Positions 55,589-64,000 of a stretch of DNA of 64,000 bases are shown here, piece after piece (position 1 is the first letter of the stretch; each line of letters starts with the position of its first letter). Origin of the DNA: Mycobacterium sp. AT1 (lineage in GTDB: Bacteria > Actinomycetota > Actinomycetes > Mycobacteriales > Mycobacteriaceae); contig NZ_MVOC01000010.1 in NCBI RefSeq assembly GCF_002043095.1, positions 124,001 through 188,000 on the forward strand, read 5' to 3'. The position numbers and the translations under genes were made by a program. The notes beneath the pieces were generated by a model. That model did no database searches. It was not told the origin of the DNA and saw only the letters and a list, made by a program, of their open reading frames with translations.

Positions 55589-56793
55589 AGGATTCCCTCC
55601 GCCCGCAACGCGGCGAGTTCGTCGGCCGACCGGCCCAACAACTCTCCGTACACCTCGTCGTTGTGCTGCCCTGGCGTGAGCGAGCCCCCGCTGCGGATGG
55701 TTCCCGGTGTCTCGGACAGCACGGGCACCACGCCCGGTCCCTTGACGTTGCGTTCTATCCGCTCGTCCCAGTGGTCGGCAATCATGCCCCTGGACACCAA
55801 CTGTGGGTCGGTGACGACCTCGGCGACGGTGTTGATGGGTCCGCTGATCACCCCGGCCTCACTCAGCGTGGCGATGATCTCGGCGGGTTGCCGTTCGCCG
55901 GCCCACGCGGCGATGATGCCGTCGATCGCGTCCTGGTTGCGGCCGCGGCTGACGTGGTCGGCGAAGCGCTCGTCGGTGGCTAGTCCGGGTTGGCCCATGG
56001 CACCGCAGAGTCGTCGGAAGACGGTGTCCTGGTTGGCCGCGATGACCACCCAACTGCCGTCGGCGGTCGGGTAGATGTTCGACGGTGCGATGCCCTCGAG
56101 TCGGGTGCCCGACGGTCCACGCACTACGCCGCCGACGTCGTAGTCAGGGATGGTGGACTCCTGCACCGCAAGACACGCTTCGGTCAGGGCGGCGTCGACG
56201 ACCTGGCCCTCACCGGTCACGGTTCGGCGGTACAGCGCGGCCAGGGCGCCTTGGGCGGCGAACATGCCTGCGAGAGTGTCGCCGAGGGACAGTGCCAGTC
56301 GTGGGGGAGGGCCACCGGGGAAGCCGTTCATGTGTCGCAGCCCGCTGGCGGCCTCGGCCACCGAGGCGTAGCCGGCCTTGTGCGAATCGGGTCCGGTCTG
56401 CCCGTACCCGGAGACGCGGACGAGGATGATGCCCCGATTGCGTTCGCGCAGAACGTCGTAGCCGAGATTCCACTTCTCCAGCGTGCCGGGCCGGAAGTTC
56501 TCCACGATGACGTCGGACTTCTCGACGAGGTCAAGGAAGAGTTCGCGACCCTTGGGCTCCCTCAGGTTGAGGGTGACGGCCTTCTTGTTGCGGGCGTGAA
56601 TCGTCCAGAAGAAGTGGTGGCCGTCGACTTCGGCCTGGCCCCAGGTGCGCAGGGGATCGGGAGAGCCGGGCGGCTCGATCTTGACGACGTCGGCCCCCAT
56701 GTCACCCAGCAGGCGTCCGGCGAATGGCCCGGAGATCAACGTGCCGACTTCGATCACCCTGATGCCGTCGAGTGGTCCGGTAACGGCGGTCAT
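55585..56793 (-). CDS. CaiB/BaiF (family III) CoA-transferase
   Basis: 402 residues from ATG 56793, coupled to the hydrolase gene by an ATGA overlap. IRVIEVGTLISGPFAGRLLGDMGADVVKIEPPGSPDPLR, HARNKKAVTLNLREPKGRELFLDLVEKSDVIVENFRPGTLEKW and the SGYGQTGPD loop are typical; the catalytic Asp expected in family III lies in VEKSDVIVEN/ALSLGDTLAG region. Moves CoA between acids to activate a substrate for the pathway. Partner acids unknown. Confidence 0.88.
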   Translation of the reverse strand: MTAVTGPLDGIRVIEVGTLISGPFAGRLLGDMGADVVKIEPPGSPDPLRTWGQAEVDGHHFFWTIHARNKKAVTLNLREPKGRELFLDLVEKSDVIVENFRPGTLEKWNLGYDVLRERNRGIILVRVSGYGQTGPDSHKAGYASVAEAASGLRHMNGFPGGPPPRLALSLGDTLAGMFAAQGALAALYRRTVTGEGQVVDAALTEACLAVQESTIPDYDVGGVVRGPSGTRLEGIAPSNIYPTADGSWVVIAANQDTVFRRLCGAMGQPGLATDERFADHVSRGRNQDAIDGIIAAWAGERQPAEIIATLSEAGVISGPINTVAEVVTDPQLVSRGMIADHWDERIERNVKGPGVVPVLSETPGTIRSGGSLTPGQHNDEVYGELLGRSADELAALRAEGIL

Positions 56794-57968
56794 GCCGAAA
56801 ACCCGTGTCGACGAAGCCAATTCGTTACCACGCCGACTGCCTCCCGCAGGGTGCCGCGCTGGTCGGGGCCCGCGTAGTAGTGGTTGGCGCCTGCGATCTC
56901 GTGCATCTCCTTGTCGGGGTGACCGATCGCCTCGAACAGTCTGCGCGTGTGGCTCGGGGTGCACGCGTCGTCGGCGAGATTGCCGATCACCAGGGTGGGG
57001 ACGGCGATGTCGGGCCCGCAGGTAAGGGCGTCACCGTTGGCGTCGTCGTAACTCCATTGGGAGAGCCAGCTGCGCAAAGTGCAGAATCGGGCCAGCCCGA
57101 CGGGCGAGTTGTTCACCACTGCAGGATCGCCTAGGTAGCAGGTGCCGGGGGCGCGATCGTTCGGATCCACCATCGGGTCCAGCCAGCGCGGGTCGGCCAT
57201 GGTGCCGTGCACGACGAACGCAAACTCGTCCTCGGGACGTCCCTCGTCGGAGAGCTTGGCCAATTTCTCCTTGACCCACTTGGTGATTCGGCGGTTGCGG
57301 GCCACCTGCGCAGACCGGTAGCGGTCGAGGAACTCGGCTGTGTACGGCGGCTGGTTGGGGTTCTCGGGGTCGTACAGGTCCAGCTCGCGATCACGGCGGG
57401 TCGGATCCGATTCGTCGAGGATCGACGCGTCCAGCCACTCGGTCAAGGTGCCATGTCGGCTGACGTGAGCCGCCAGCAGCATGATGCCGTCGCACGGGAT
57501 CAATCCCAGCGTGGTCAAGTCGGGCCCGTCGCCGGACGGGCTGGCCGTGACGGTCGGGTGCTGTGCCTGCTGTTGGTAGAACACCGACAGGGAGCCGCCG
57601 CCGCTCCAGCCGGCCAGCACCACCTTGGCGTAACCGAGACGGTTCTTGGCGTCCTTGATGCACTCTCCGAGATCCTCGACGACCTTCTCCATCAGCAGCG
57701 CCGAGTCGGTGCCGCGGAAACGGCTGTTGCAGTAGATGACGTGATGCCCGGCGCGGGCCAGGCCGTTGATCATTGGGAGGTAGGCGCCGCCGCCGATGGG
57801 GTGCATGAACACCAGGACCGTGTCGCTCGGTTGGTTCGGCTTCAGAAGGTAGCTCTCCAGCACGACGAGCTCGGCGACGCCGCCGTACACGTCGCGCACG
57901 CCAGAGGTGTTCTGGTAGGCGACGAGATAGGGGATGCGTTGGTAGTCGTACTTCGTCGGAGCGCTCAT
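56790..57968 (-). CDS. Alpha/beta hydrolase of the catabolic cluster
   Basis: 392 residues. VFMHPIGGGAYLPMINGLARAGHHVIYCNSRFRGTDSAL, nucleophile motif AGWSGGGSLS, late acid in IGNLADDACTPSH and His in IAGANHYYAGPD mark a complete serine-hydrolase triad. The N-terminal strand set (YQRIPYLVAYQNTSGVRDVYGGVAELVVLESYLLKP) is longer than usual. Probably hydrolyses an ester or C-C bond intermediate released by the adjacent dioxygenase-like step (inference). Coupled on both sides by overlaps. Confidence 0.78.
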   Translation of the reverse strand: MSAPTKYDYQRIPYLVAYQNTSGVRDVYGGVAELVVLESYLLKPNQPSDTVLVFMHPIGGGAYLPMINGLARAGHHVIYCNSRFRGTDSALLMEKVVEDLGECIKDAKNRLGYAKVVLAGWSGGGSLSVFYQQQAQHPTVTASPSGDGPDLTTLGLIPCDGIMLLAAHVSRHGTLTEWLDASILDESDPTRRDRELDLYDPENPNQPPYTAEFLDRYRSAQVARNRRITKWVKEKLAKLSDEGRPEDEFAFVVHGTMADPRWLDPMVDPNDRAPGTCYLGDPAVVNNSPVGLARFCTLRSWLSQWSYDDANGDALTCGPDIAVPTLVIGNLADDACTPSHTRRLFEAIGHPDKEMHEIAGANHYYAGPDQRGTLREAVGVVTNWLRRHGFSA

Positions 57969-59083
57969 CAGTGCTGCCCGAGGTCGCCGGCCAGAACCTC
58001 GGCCGACGGCACCAGCCGGCGCCTGGTGTCGATCGAGATGACCGACCAGTCCACCCGGTTGTACTCGTCGAACTTGCGACGAGCCCGCTCGCGGGCCTTC
58101 TCGGGCGCGCCGTGGTGAACCCCCTGTGGCGCATGGGAAATGAGCCCCGGTGGCATCGGGATGCCGTAGAGCGACCCGCTATGGAAGAACGCGATCTCGT
58201 CGAAGTCGACGTTGCGGTGGTACCACGGGGTGCGTTCGGTGCCTGGCACGCCCTCGGCGGGCTTGGGCAGGAAGTTCATCACGTAGACGCCGGTGGCCTG
58301 CATGAACAGGTGCACCGTTGGCGGCAGGTGCACGCTGTCGGACGTCACGACGTTGTAGTCGGCGATGTTGAAGGTGAACGGGAAGTTGTCGCCGCGCCAC
58401 CCTTCGACGTCGAGCGGGTGGTGTTGGTAGAACAGGGACGTCGACCCGACGCCGGCCATCTCGGAGTGCACCAGCCGGACCTCGTACTCCCCGTCGTGCT
58501 GCGGGCCCTCGCCGGTGGCGATGGGGGCGGGTTCTGGGATTTCGATCTGCGACGGGTCGAAGGGGAAGTGCCTGCCCAGCTGCCCGGCAGGTGGCACCCG
58601 GAACTCGTCGGTGGCCTGGATCATCAGCAGTGTGGTTTGTGAGTCCGGCACCTGACGCCACGTGCACGCCTTTGGCAGGTAGACCCAGTCGCCGACTCGA
58701 TAGCGCAGCGGGCCGAACTCAGTCTCGAGCAGCCCGGACCCGTCATGGACGAAGAACAGCAGATCACCGTCGACGTACCGCACGAAGTGGGGCATGGGCT
58801 TGGCGCGCCGCGACAGCAGCACGAGGCAGTCGGGGTTGGAGAACATCAGCAGCGGGCTGCCAGCGCTGTCGGTGGCGTCGGTGGGCTTCAGTTCGGCGGA
58901 CAGCACGTCGACTGGGCGCAGGGGCCCGACCGACCGGTACGCGGTGGGATCGTCGCGACGGTAGAGGTTGGCGGTGCGTCCGGTGAATCCGCCGCGGCCC
59001 AACTCGTCGTCCTTGAGGCCGTCGAGGTCGGCGTGCAGGCGTCGCGGGGTCTTGCCCTTGCGCAGGTGAACGAACGATTCCAT
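57968..59083 (-). CDS. Homogentisate 1,2-dioxygenase-like cupin enzyme
   Basis: 371 residues from ATG 59083. The iron ligands of homogentisate dioxygenase are conserved: H289 (TPWYHRNVDFDE), E296 and H323/H324 (HAPQGVHHGAPE). Upstream segments GRTANLYRRDD, LLFFVHDGSGLLETEFGPLRYRVGDWVYLPKACTWR and DNFPFTFNIADYNVV belong to the two-cupin fold. Shorter than eukaryotic enzymes (about 440) but normal for bacterial relatives. It would open a hydroquinone-type ring with O2. First gene of the cluster 59083-51458; its promoter lies in 59084-59172. Confidence 0.8.
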   Translation of the reverse strand: MESFVHLRKGKTPRRLHADLDGLKDDELGRGGFTGRTANLYRRDDPTAYRSVGPLRPVDVLSAELKPTDATDSAGSPLLMFSNPDCLVLLSRRAKPMPHFVRYVDGDLLFFVHDGSGLLETEFGPLRYRVGDWVYLPKACTWRQVPDSQTTLLMIQATDEFRVPPAGQLGRHFPFDPSQIEIPEPAPIATGEGPQHDGEYEVRLVHSEMAGVGSTSLFYQHHPLDVEGWRGDNFPFTFNIADYNVVTSDSVHLPPTVHLFMQATGVYVMNFLPKPAEGVPGTERTPWYHRNVDFDEIAFFHSGSLYGIPMPPGLISHAPQGVHHGAPEKARERARRKFDEYNRVDWSVISIDTRRRLVPSAEVLAGDLGQH

Positions 59084-59172
59084 GACTGTCTCCGATGACG
59101 TGGGACCAGCGAAATGAAACTGACGTTACTTTTATTTCCGGTGACCGACAAGACCCCGTCGCTCGGTCGTGG

Positions 59173-59472
59173 TCAGTCGAGGTCGACCCGCACCGTCAGG
59201 AGATTGGTGCCGGAGCGCCACGTGCCCCGCAGCCGCACCCTGACGTGGGGGTCCGCTTGGATGTTGCGCACGTAGTGGGACTTGTCGCCAAATTCGGAGA
59301 CGAACCAGAATTGCTGCCCGACCAGTTTGCCGCCCAGGGGTGTCCGGCGGGGTTGACCGGACGTGCGGCCGGTGGTCTCGAGCAGCGTCTGCAGCGGGTT
59401 GCGCCGCATCAACGGGTTGGCCACCCGCTTCTGAAAGAAGTTGGTCACCTTCGCACCGGACATGCTGGTCAT
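59173..59472 (-). CDS. Deazaflavin (F420)-dependent nitroreductase-family protein, internally shortened
   Basis: 99 residues from ATG 59472 (or 59463). Ddn-family core: NPLMRRNPLQTLLETTGRTSGQPRRTPLGGKLVGQQFWFVSEFGDKSHYVRNIQADPHVRVRLRGTWRSGT followed directly by NLLTVRVDLD. In the family as I know it, about 20-30 residues normally separate the RSGT strand from the final TVRVDLD strand, so an in-frame internal deletion is likely. The F420-contact region upstream is intact. Function of the short form uncertain. Confidence 0.7.
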   Translation of the reverse strand: MTSMSGAKVTNFFQKRVANPLMRRNPLQTLLETTGRTSGQPRRTPLGGKLVGQQFWFVSEFGDKSHYVRNIQADPHVRVRLRGTWRSGTNLLTVRVDLD

Positions 59473-59800
59473 TCCACACCACGAACGTCGTCTGGGGGCC
59501 GGTTGCGCTGCGCGGCGGCCTCCCGGAGCCCGTTGCCGGCAGCGCCGCGGGAACTTGCCGCGACCAGCAGTTTAGGGCTCTGAAATGCCCAGCCGTTGAC
59601 GGACACGTCATTCAACGGACGTCTGCCAGAGTGGCTGGTGGTCGTCGCATCATGTTTTACTTCGTACCGACAAGTTAATACTCAGGTCCGCCTGCTACGG
59701 CTGCGCGGGCGCGGCAGGCGGCGATCCCGTCGCCGCTAGGGCGATTTCGCATCGCACACGTCGTCGGTTTACCCGTAACAGGAACTGGATGGATTCGTAG
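59473..59800 (+). promoter_or_regulatory. 328-base gene-free region upstream of the antigen 85 gene
   Basis: No ORF with coding character. TTTTAC (59655-59660) and TAATAC (59676-59681) are 15 bases apart and could be a promoter for the downstream mycolyltransferase, leaving a leader of about 110 bases. AGGAACTGGATGGA lies before the ATG. Otherwise nothing recognised. Confidence 0.3.
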
Positions 59801-60772
<972 letters not shown>

Positions 60773-60795
60773 GGCTGATGCTGGTTCGAGTGTGA

Positions 60796-60832
60796 AGAAT
60801 GGCGGGCGGGGCTAGGACCCCCCCGCCATTCT
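60796..60832 (+). terminator. Intrinsic terminator after the antigen 85 gene
   Basis: AGAATGGCGGG and CCCGCCATTCT form a perfect 11-bp stem; the enclosed CGGGGCTAGGACCCC extends it. It lies 24 bases after the stop codon and 20 bases before the convergent reductase gene, so it may serve both strands. Confidence 0.75.
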
Positions 60833-60851
60833 GCTGCTCGGAGTGGTGGCT

Positions 60852-61850
60852 TTAGAACCCGCCCGCCACCTTCACGACCGCGCGACCCGAGAACGCACCG
60901 GCGCGCACCTGGTCGATCACGTCGACGACGTCCTTGACGTCCACGTCATGGGTGATCTGTGACAGGCGTTGCGGCTTCAACGAACCGCCGAGCAGAGCCC
61001 ACAATTCGCGGCGCGGCCCGATCCGCATCATCACCGAGTCCATGCCCAGTAGGGCGACACCTCGCAGGATGAACGGCATCACCGTCGTGTTCAGCGCCGG
61101 CCCGCCGGTGAGGCCGCTGGCCGCCACCGCGCCGCCGTAGGACATGGTGCTCAGCACGTCGGCCAGGGTGGCCCCGCCGACGCAGTCCACCGCACCCGCC
61201 CAGCGCGTCTTGCCAAGTGCCCGCGGCTTGGCGTCGGGGTCGGCAGGCAGTCGCGGAATCACCTCGGCCGCGCCAAGCGCCTTCAGCCGCTCCTCGGCGT
61301 CCTTCTTGCCGGTCGACGCGACCGTCTGGTAGCCCGCGGCCGACAACAGGTCGACGCTCACCGATCCGACGCCGCCGGTGGCGCCCGTGACGACGATGGG
61401 GCCGTCCTCGGGTTGGATGCCCCTGGCGATCAGTGCCTGCACGCTCATGGCGGCGGTGAAACCCGCGGTGCCGATCGCGGCCCCCTCGTAGGGGGTCAGT
61501 GACCCAAGGCTCACGACCTGGTCGGCGGGCACTCGCGCGTATTCGGCGTAGCCGCCGTGGCGGCCGGTGCCGATGTCGTAGCCGTGGGCCAGGACGGCGT
61601 CGCCGACCCCGAACTCGTCGGACGACGACGCCACCACCTCGCCGGTCAGGTCGATACCCGGCACCAGCGGGTAGTCCCGCGCCACGCCACCCTTGGGGGT
61701 GAGTGCCAACGCATCCTTGAAGTTGACGCTCGAGTACGCGACGCGGATCGTCACCTCGCCGGGTGGCAGATCCGCTTCGGTCAGCGTCTCGACCGCAGCG
61801 TCTATGCGATCGTCGTGTTGCCGCGCGACAAGGGCCTGAAAGTCATCCAT
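60852..61850 (-). CDS. MDR-family oxidoreductase, acrylyl-CoA reductase (AcuI) type
   Basis: 332 residues from ATG 61850 (MDDFQALVARQHDD). No zinc ligands; PGEVTIRVAYSSVNFKDALALTPKGGVARDYPLVPGIDLTGEVV, GYDIGTGRHGGYAEYARVP and IVVTGATGGVGSVSVDLLSAAGY are characteristic of the YhdH/AcuI group, which reduces acryloyl-CoA with NADPH. Could protect against acrylyl-CoA or related enoyl intermediates. The open frame upstream of 61850 is not supported. Confidence 0.85.
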   Translation of the reverse strand: MDDFQALVARQHDDRIDAAVETLTEADLPPGEVTIRVAYSSVNFKDALALTPKGGVARDYPLVPGIDLTGEVVASSSDEFGVGDAVLAHGYDIGTGRHGGYAEYARVPADQVVSLGSLTPYEGAAIGTAGFTAAMSVQALIARGIQPEDGPIVVTGATGGVGSVSVDLLSAAGYQTVASTGKKDAEERLKALGAAEVIPRLPADPDAKPRALGKTRWAGAVDCVGGATLADVLSTMSYGGAVAASGLTGGPALNTTVMPFILRGVALLGMDSVMMRIGPRRELWALLGGSLKPQRLSQITHDVDVKDVVDVIDQVRAGAFSGRAVVKVAGGF

Positions 61851-61921
61851 GCGGACGACGTTATCGTGCCTGCCGGCGGGCAGGAGCGCAGCGACCGGGG
61901 AATGACTCCGCGGCGGTTCGG

Positions 61922-63130
61922 CTACTTCAGCTCTGCCGAGGACAACCCAAGCAATCGGCGTGCGACGACCAGCTGCTGGATCTGCTGGGTGCCTTCGAAG
62001 ATGTCGAGGATCTTCGAATCGCGCGCCCATTTCTCGAGCAGCGTGCTCTCGGAATAGCCGGTCGTCCCGGCCAATTCGACGGCCTTGAGGGTGACGTCGC
62101 TGCCCACCCGGGCGGCCTTCGCCTTGCCCATCGAGGCTTCCTTGGAGTTGGGGATCTTGTTGTCGGCCTGCCAGGCGGACCGGACCGTCAGCAGGTACCC
62201 GGCTTCCCAGTCGGCTTCCAGCCGCAGGAACTCCGCGGCTGGCGCACTCTGGGCATGCGCCGGCTTGTCATAGGAGATCTCGACGCCTGCGTCGGTGAGG
62301 ATGGTGCGCAGTTCCTCCAGTGCCGCGCGGGCGACGCCGACGGCCATCGCGGCAACGATGGGCCGGGTGTTGTCGAAGGTCTCCATGACGCCGGCAAAGC
62401 CCTTGTCGACGTTGATCTCCGGACTGCCCAACAGGTTGTCCTTCGGAATCCGCGCGTTGTCGAAGCGGATGGCGGCCGTGTCGGACGCCTTGATGCCGAG
62501 CTTGTGCTCGAGCCGCTCAACGGTGACGCCGGGATGGTCGCGCGGCACGATGAACGACTTGATCGCCGCGCGGCCCTTGGACTTGTCCAGCGTCGCCCAG
62601 ACCACGATGTGGCTGGCCCGGGCTCCTGCGGTGACGTAGATCTTCTCGCCGTTGATGACGTACTCGTCGCCGTCGAGCTTGGCCGTGGTCGACACCGCGG
62701 CCGAGTCGGAGCCGAAGCTCGGCTCGGTGATGGCCATCGCCGCCCAGATCTTGCCGAGGCGCGTCAGCTGCTCGTCGGTCGCGACACCGGAGAGTGCGGC
62801 GTTGCCGAGCCCCTGGAACGGCACCGACAGGAGCAGGGCGACGTCGCCCCAGCTGATCTCGAGCGCGTTGACCAACGCGGACATGTTGGCGCCGTTGACG
62901 TTGACCTTCGAGTCGGCGCCGTCGCGGAACGCTTCGGCCCCTGCGAAGGAGATGGTGTTGGCCGCCGTCATGCCTTCGAACAGTTCGGCCAGCGTGTCCA
63001 ACTCGACGGGGTAGGCGTGCTCGGCGAGGTCGTACTTGCGCGAGATCGGCCGGAGCATTTCGGCGGCGGCTCCGTGGCTCGTGTCGATGACGGCCTGGAG
63101 CTTCTTGGGCATTTCGAGATTGATTGCCAT
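61922..63130 (-). CDS. Acyl-CoA dehydrogenase (FadE family)
   Basis: 402 residues from ATG 63130. MAITEPSFGSDSAAVSTTAKLDGDEYVINGEKIYVTAGARASHIVVWA forms the FAD barrel; DNARIPKDNLLG, YDKPAHAQSAPAAEFLRLEAD and the C-terminal SKILDIFEGTQQIQQLVVARRLLG (EGTxQI catalytic region) follow. Oxidises an acyl-CoA in beta-oxidation or steroid side-chain breakdown. It follows a second acyl-CoA dehydrogenase gene by 52 bases; such mycobacterial pairs often form mixed tetramers (established for several FadE pairs; inferred here). Confidence 0.9.
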   Translation of the reverse strand: MAINLEMPKKLQAVIDTSHGAAAEMLRPISRKYDLAEHAYPVELDTLAELFEGMTAANTISFAGAEAFRDGADSKVNVNGANMSALVNALEISWGDVALLLSVPFQGLGNAALSGVATDEQLTRLGKIWAAMAITEPSFGSDSAAVSTTAKLDGDEYVINGEKIYVTAGARASHIVVWATLDKSKGRAAIKSFIVPRDHPGVTVERLEHKLGIKASDTAAIRFDNARIPKDNLLGSPEINVDKGFAGVMETFDNTRPIVAAMAVGVARAALEELRTILTDAGVEISYDKPAHAQSAPAAEFLRLEADWEAGYLLTVRSAWQADNKIPNSKEASMGKAKAARVGSDVTLKAVELAGTTGYSESTLLEKWARDSKILDIFEGTQQIQQLVVARRLLGLSSAELK

Positions 63131-63182
63131 GACAAGACTTTCGGTTAGTGTCGAGAAGTCGGGGACTAAAGAACTACTGCGT

Positions 63183-64000
63183 TTAAAGAACTACGACACC
63201 CTCGGCCACGCCGAGTGCACGCAGATCGCGGTACCAGCGTTCGACGGGGTGTTCCTTGGTGAAGCCGTGTCCGCCGAGCAGCTGCACGCCGTCAAGGCCG
63301 ATCTGCATGGCCTTGTCGGTGCCGAACTTCTTGGCCAGCGCGGCTTCCCTCGCGAACGACAGGCCTTGTTCGGCGCGCGCGGCGCCGCGCCAGGTGATGA
63401 GGCGCAGTCCGTCCAGTTCGATGGCGATGTTGGCGCACATGAACGCGACCGACTGCCTGCGTGCGATGGGCTCGCCGAACGCCTCCCGCTCCTTCACGTA
63501 GGGGATGACGTAGTCGAGCACGGCATGCGACGTGCCGACTGCCATTGCAGCCCAACCCAATCGGGACAGGGCAATGGCTTCCGAGTAGTTGTGGGCATGG
63601 TCGGCCTCGCTCGTCTCGTCCTCGCCGAGCCGGTTGTGCAGCGGCACCGCGACGTTGTCGAGCCGGACCTGACCCAGGGCGGCGCCACGGATTCCCATGC
63701 TCGGGTCGGCCTTGACGGAGAGTCCCTCCGAGCCGGCCTCGACGATGAAAAGGGTCGCCTTGCCATTCAGCTGGGCGGCGACGACGAACAGCTCGGCGTC
63801 GGCGGCGGCAGGCACCAGCGACTTGACGCCGGTCAACCGGTAGCCGCCTGGCGTGCGGGTGGCGACGGTCTTCAGCGACGTCGGATCGAACAACGCGTGG
63901 GGCTCGGCGATCGCGACACAGGCCTGCGGCACGGTCTCGCCTGCGAACTCGGGAAGGTAGGTGGCCTGCTGGCTGGCGCTGCCCCAGTGGGTCAGCGCCG
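63183..64000 (-). CDS. Acyl-CoA dehydrogenase, partial (5' end off window)
   Basis: At least 272 residues, open to the window edge. Visible: ALTHWGSASQQATYLPEFAGE, VPQACVAIAEPHALFDP, GYRLTGVKSLVPAAADAELFVVAAQ, VRLDNVAVPLHNRLGEDE, VKEREAFGEPIARRQSVAFMCANIAIELDGLRL and AMQIGLDGVQLLGGHGFTKEHPVERWYRDLRALG. The typical C-terminal EGT-type catalytic glutamate motif is absent: it ends VAEGVVVL. It may therefore be the non-catalytic partner of the 61922 gene. Start lies beyond 64000. Confidence 0.85.
   Translation of the reverse strand, partial: ALTHWGSASQQATYLPEFAGETVPQACVAIAEPHALFDPTSLKTVATRTPGGYRLTGVKSLVPAAADAELFVVAAQLNGKATLFIVEAGSEGLSVKADPSMGIRGAALGQVRLDNVAVPLHNRLGEDETSEADHAHNYSEAIALSRLGWAAMAVGTSHAVLDYVIPYVKEREAFGEPIARRQSVAFMCANIAIELDGLRLITWRGAARAEQGLSFAREAALAKKFGTDKAMQIGLDGVQLLGGHGFTKEHPVERWYRDLRALGVAEGVVVL

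Overview
The window is chromosomal DNA from a mycobacterium, most likely a fast-growing Mycolicibacterium-type species. Evidence: GC-rich coding with GTG starts and 4-base ATGA/GTGA gene overlaps; an antigen 85 mycolyltransferase, a PE-PPE-domain protein, a deazaflavin (Ddn-type) protein and a DUF222/13E12-repeat HNH gene; paired FadE genes; and a full 14-subunit nuo operon preceded by a receiver-domain gene, as in M. tuberculosis. No identity search could be run, so species is not assigned.

Layout. 1-3.2 kb: the 5' two-thirds of metE (minus strand) behind a cobalamin riboswitch, then a Ser/Thr kinase gene broken by an apparent one-base frameshift. 3.2-10.2 kb (minus): PE-PPE-domain exported hydrolase; a deoR-galT-galK galactose operon; a polar amino-acid ABC importer. 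10.3-17 kb: small membrane protein, quinone oxidoreductase, zinc alcohol dehydrogenase, alpha/beta hydrolase, flavin amine oxidase, Baeyer-Villiger monooxygenase and a tiny secreted protein followed by a strong terminator.

17.48-29.60 kb: a 12,115-bp integrated element related in design to phiRv1. It encodes a large serine integrase, a candidate Xis, small HTH proteins, a head module (protease, cement-like protein, major capsid, scaffold-like protein) and no recognisable terminase, portal, tail or lysis gene, so it looks like a phage satellite or reduced prophage. It sits inside a DUF222/HNH gene; precise removal between 5-bp repeats would rejoin that gene in frame to 543 codons. Cargo at the left end is an AT-richer 1169-residue protein with an N-terminal nuclease-like domain, a STAND-type NTPase core and a long helical C-terminus (an Avs-like candidate anti-phage sensor), divergent from a small HEAGH-motif peptidase. 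A PD-(D/E)xK protein lies at the right end. A tandem array of interrupted palindromes separates the early from the capsid genes. Joining the element ends would assemble a TTGTCA-N17-TACGTT promoter for the nuclease-integrase genes that is split in the integrated form.

31-34.8 kb: a kinase-like phosphotransferase and partner with a divergent TetR gene, and small conserved genes. 34.8-50.2 kb: nuoA-N (minus), tightly overlapping except at nuoF-nuoG, where a 65-bp palindromic insert is flanked by 9-bp direct repeats. 50.3-59.1 kb: receiver protein, methyltransferase, then a tightly coupled catabolic cluster (homogentisate-dioxygenase-like, hydrolase, CoA-transferase, HMG-CoA-lyase-like, TetR, acyl-CoA dehydrogenase, phosphotransferase, DUF6285-like). 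59.1-64 kb: a shortened Ddn-type gene, an antigen 85 gene with terminator, an AcuI-type reductase and two acyl-CoA dehydrogenase genes, the last cut by the window end.
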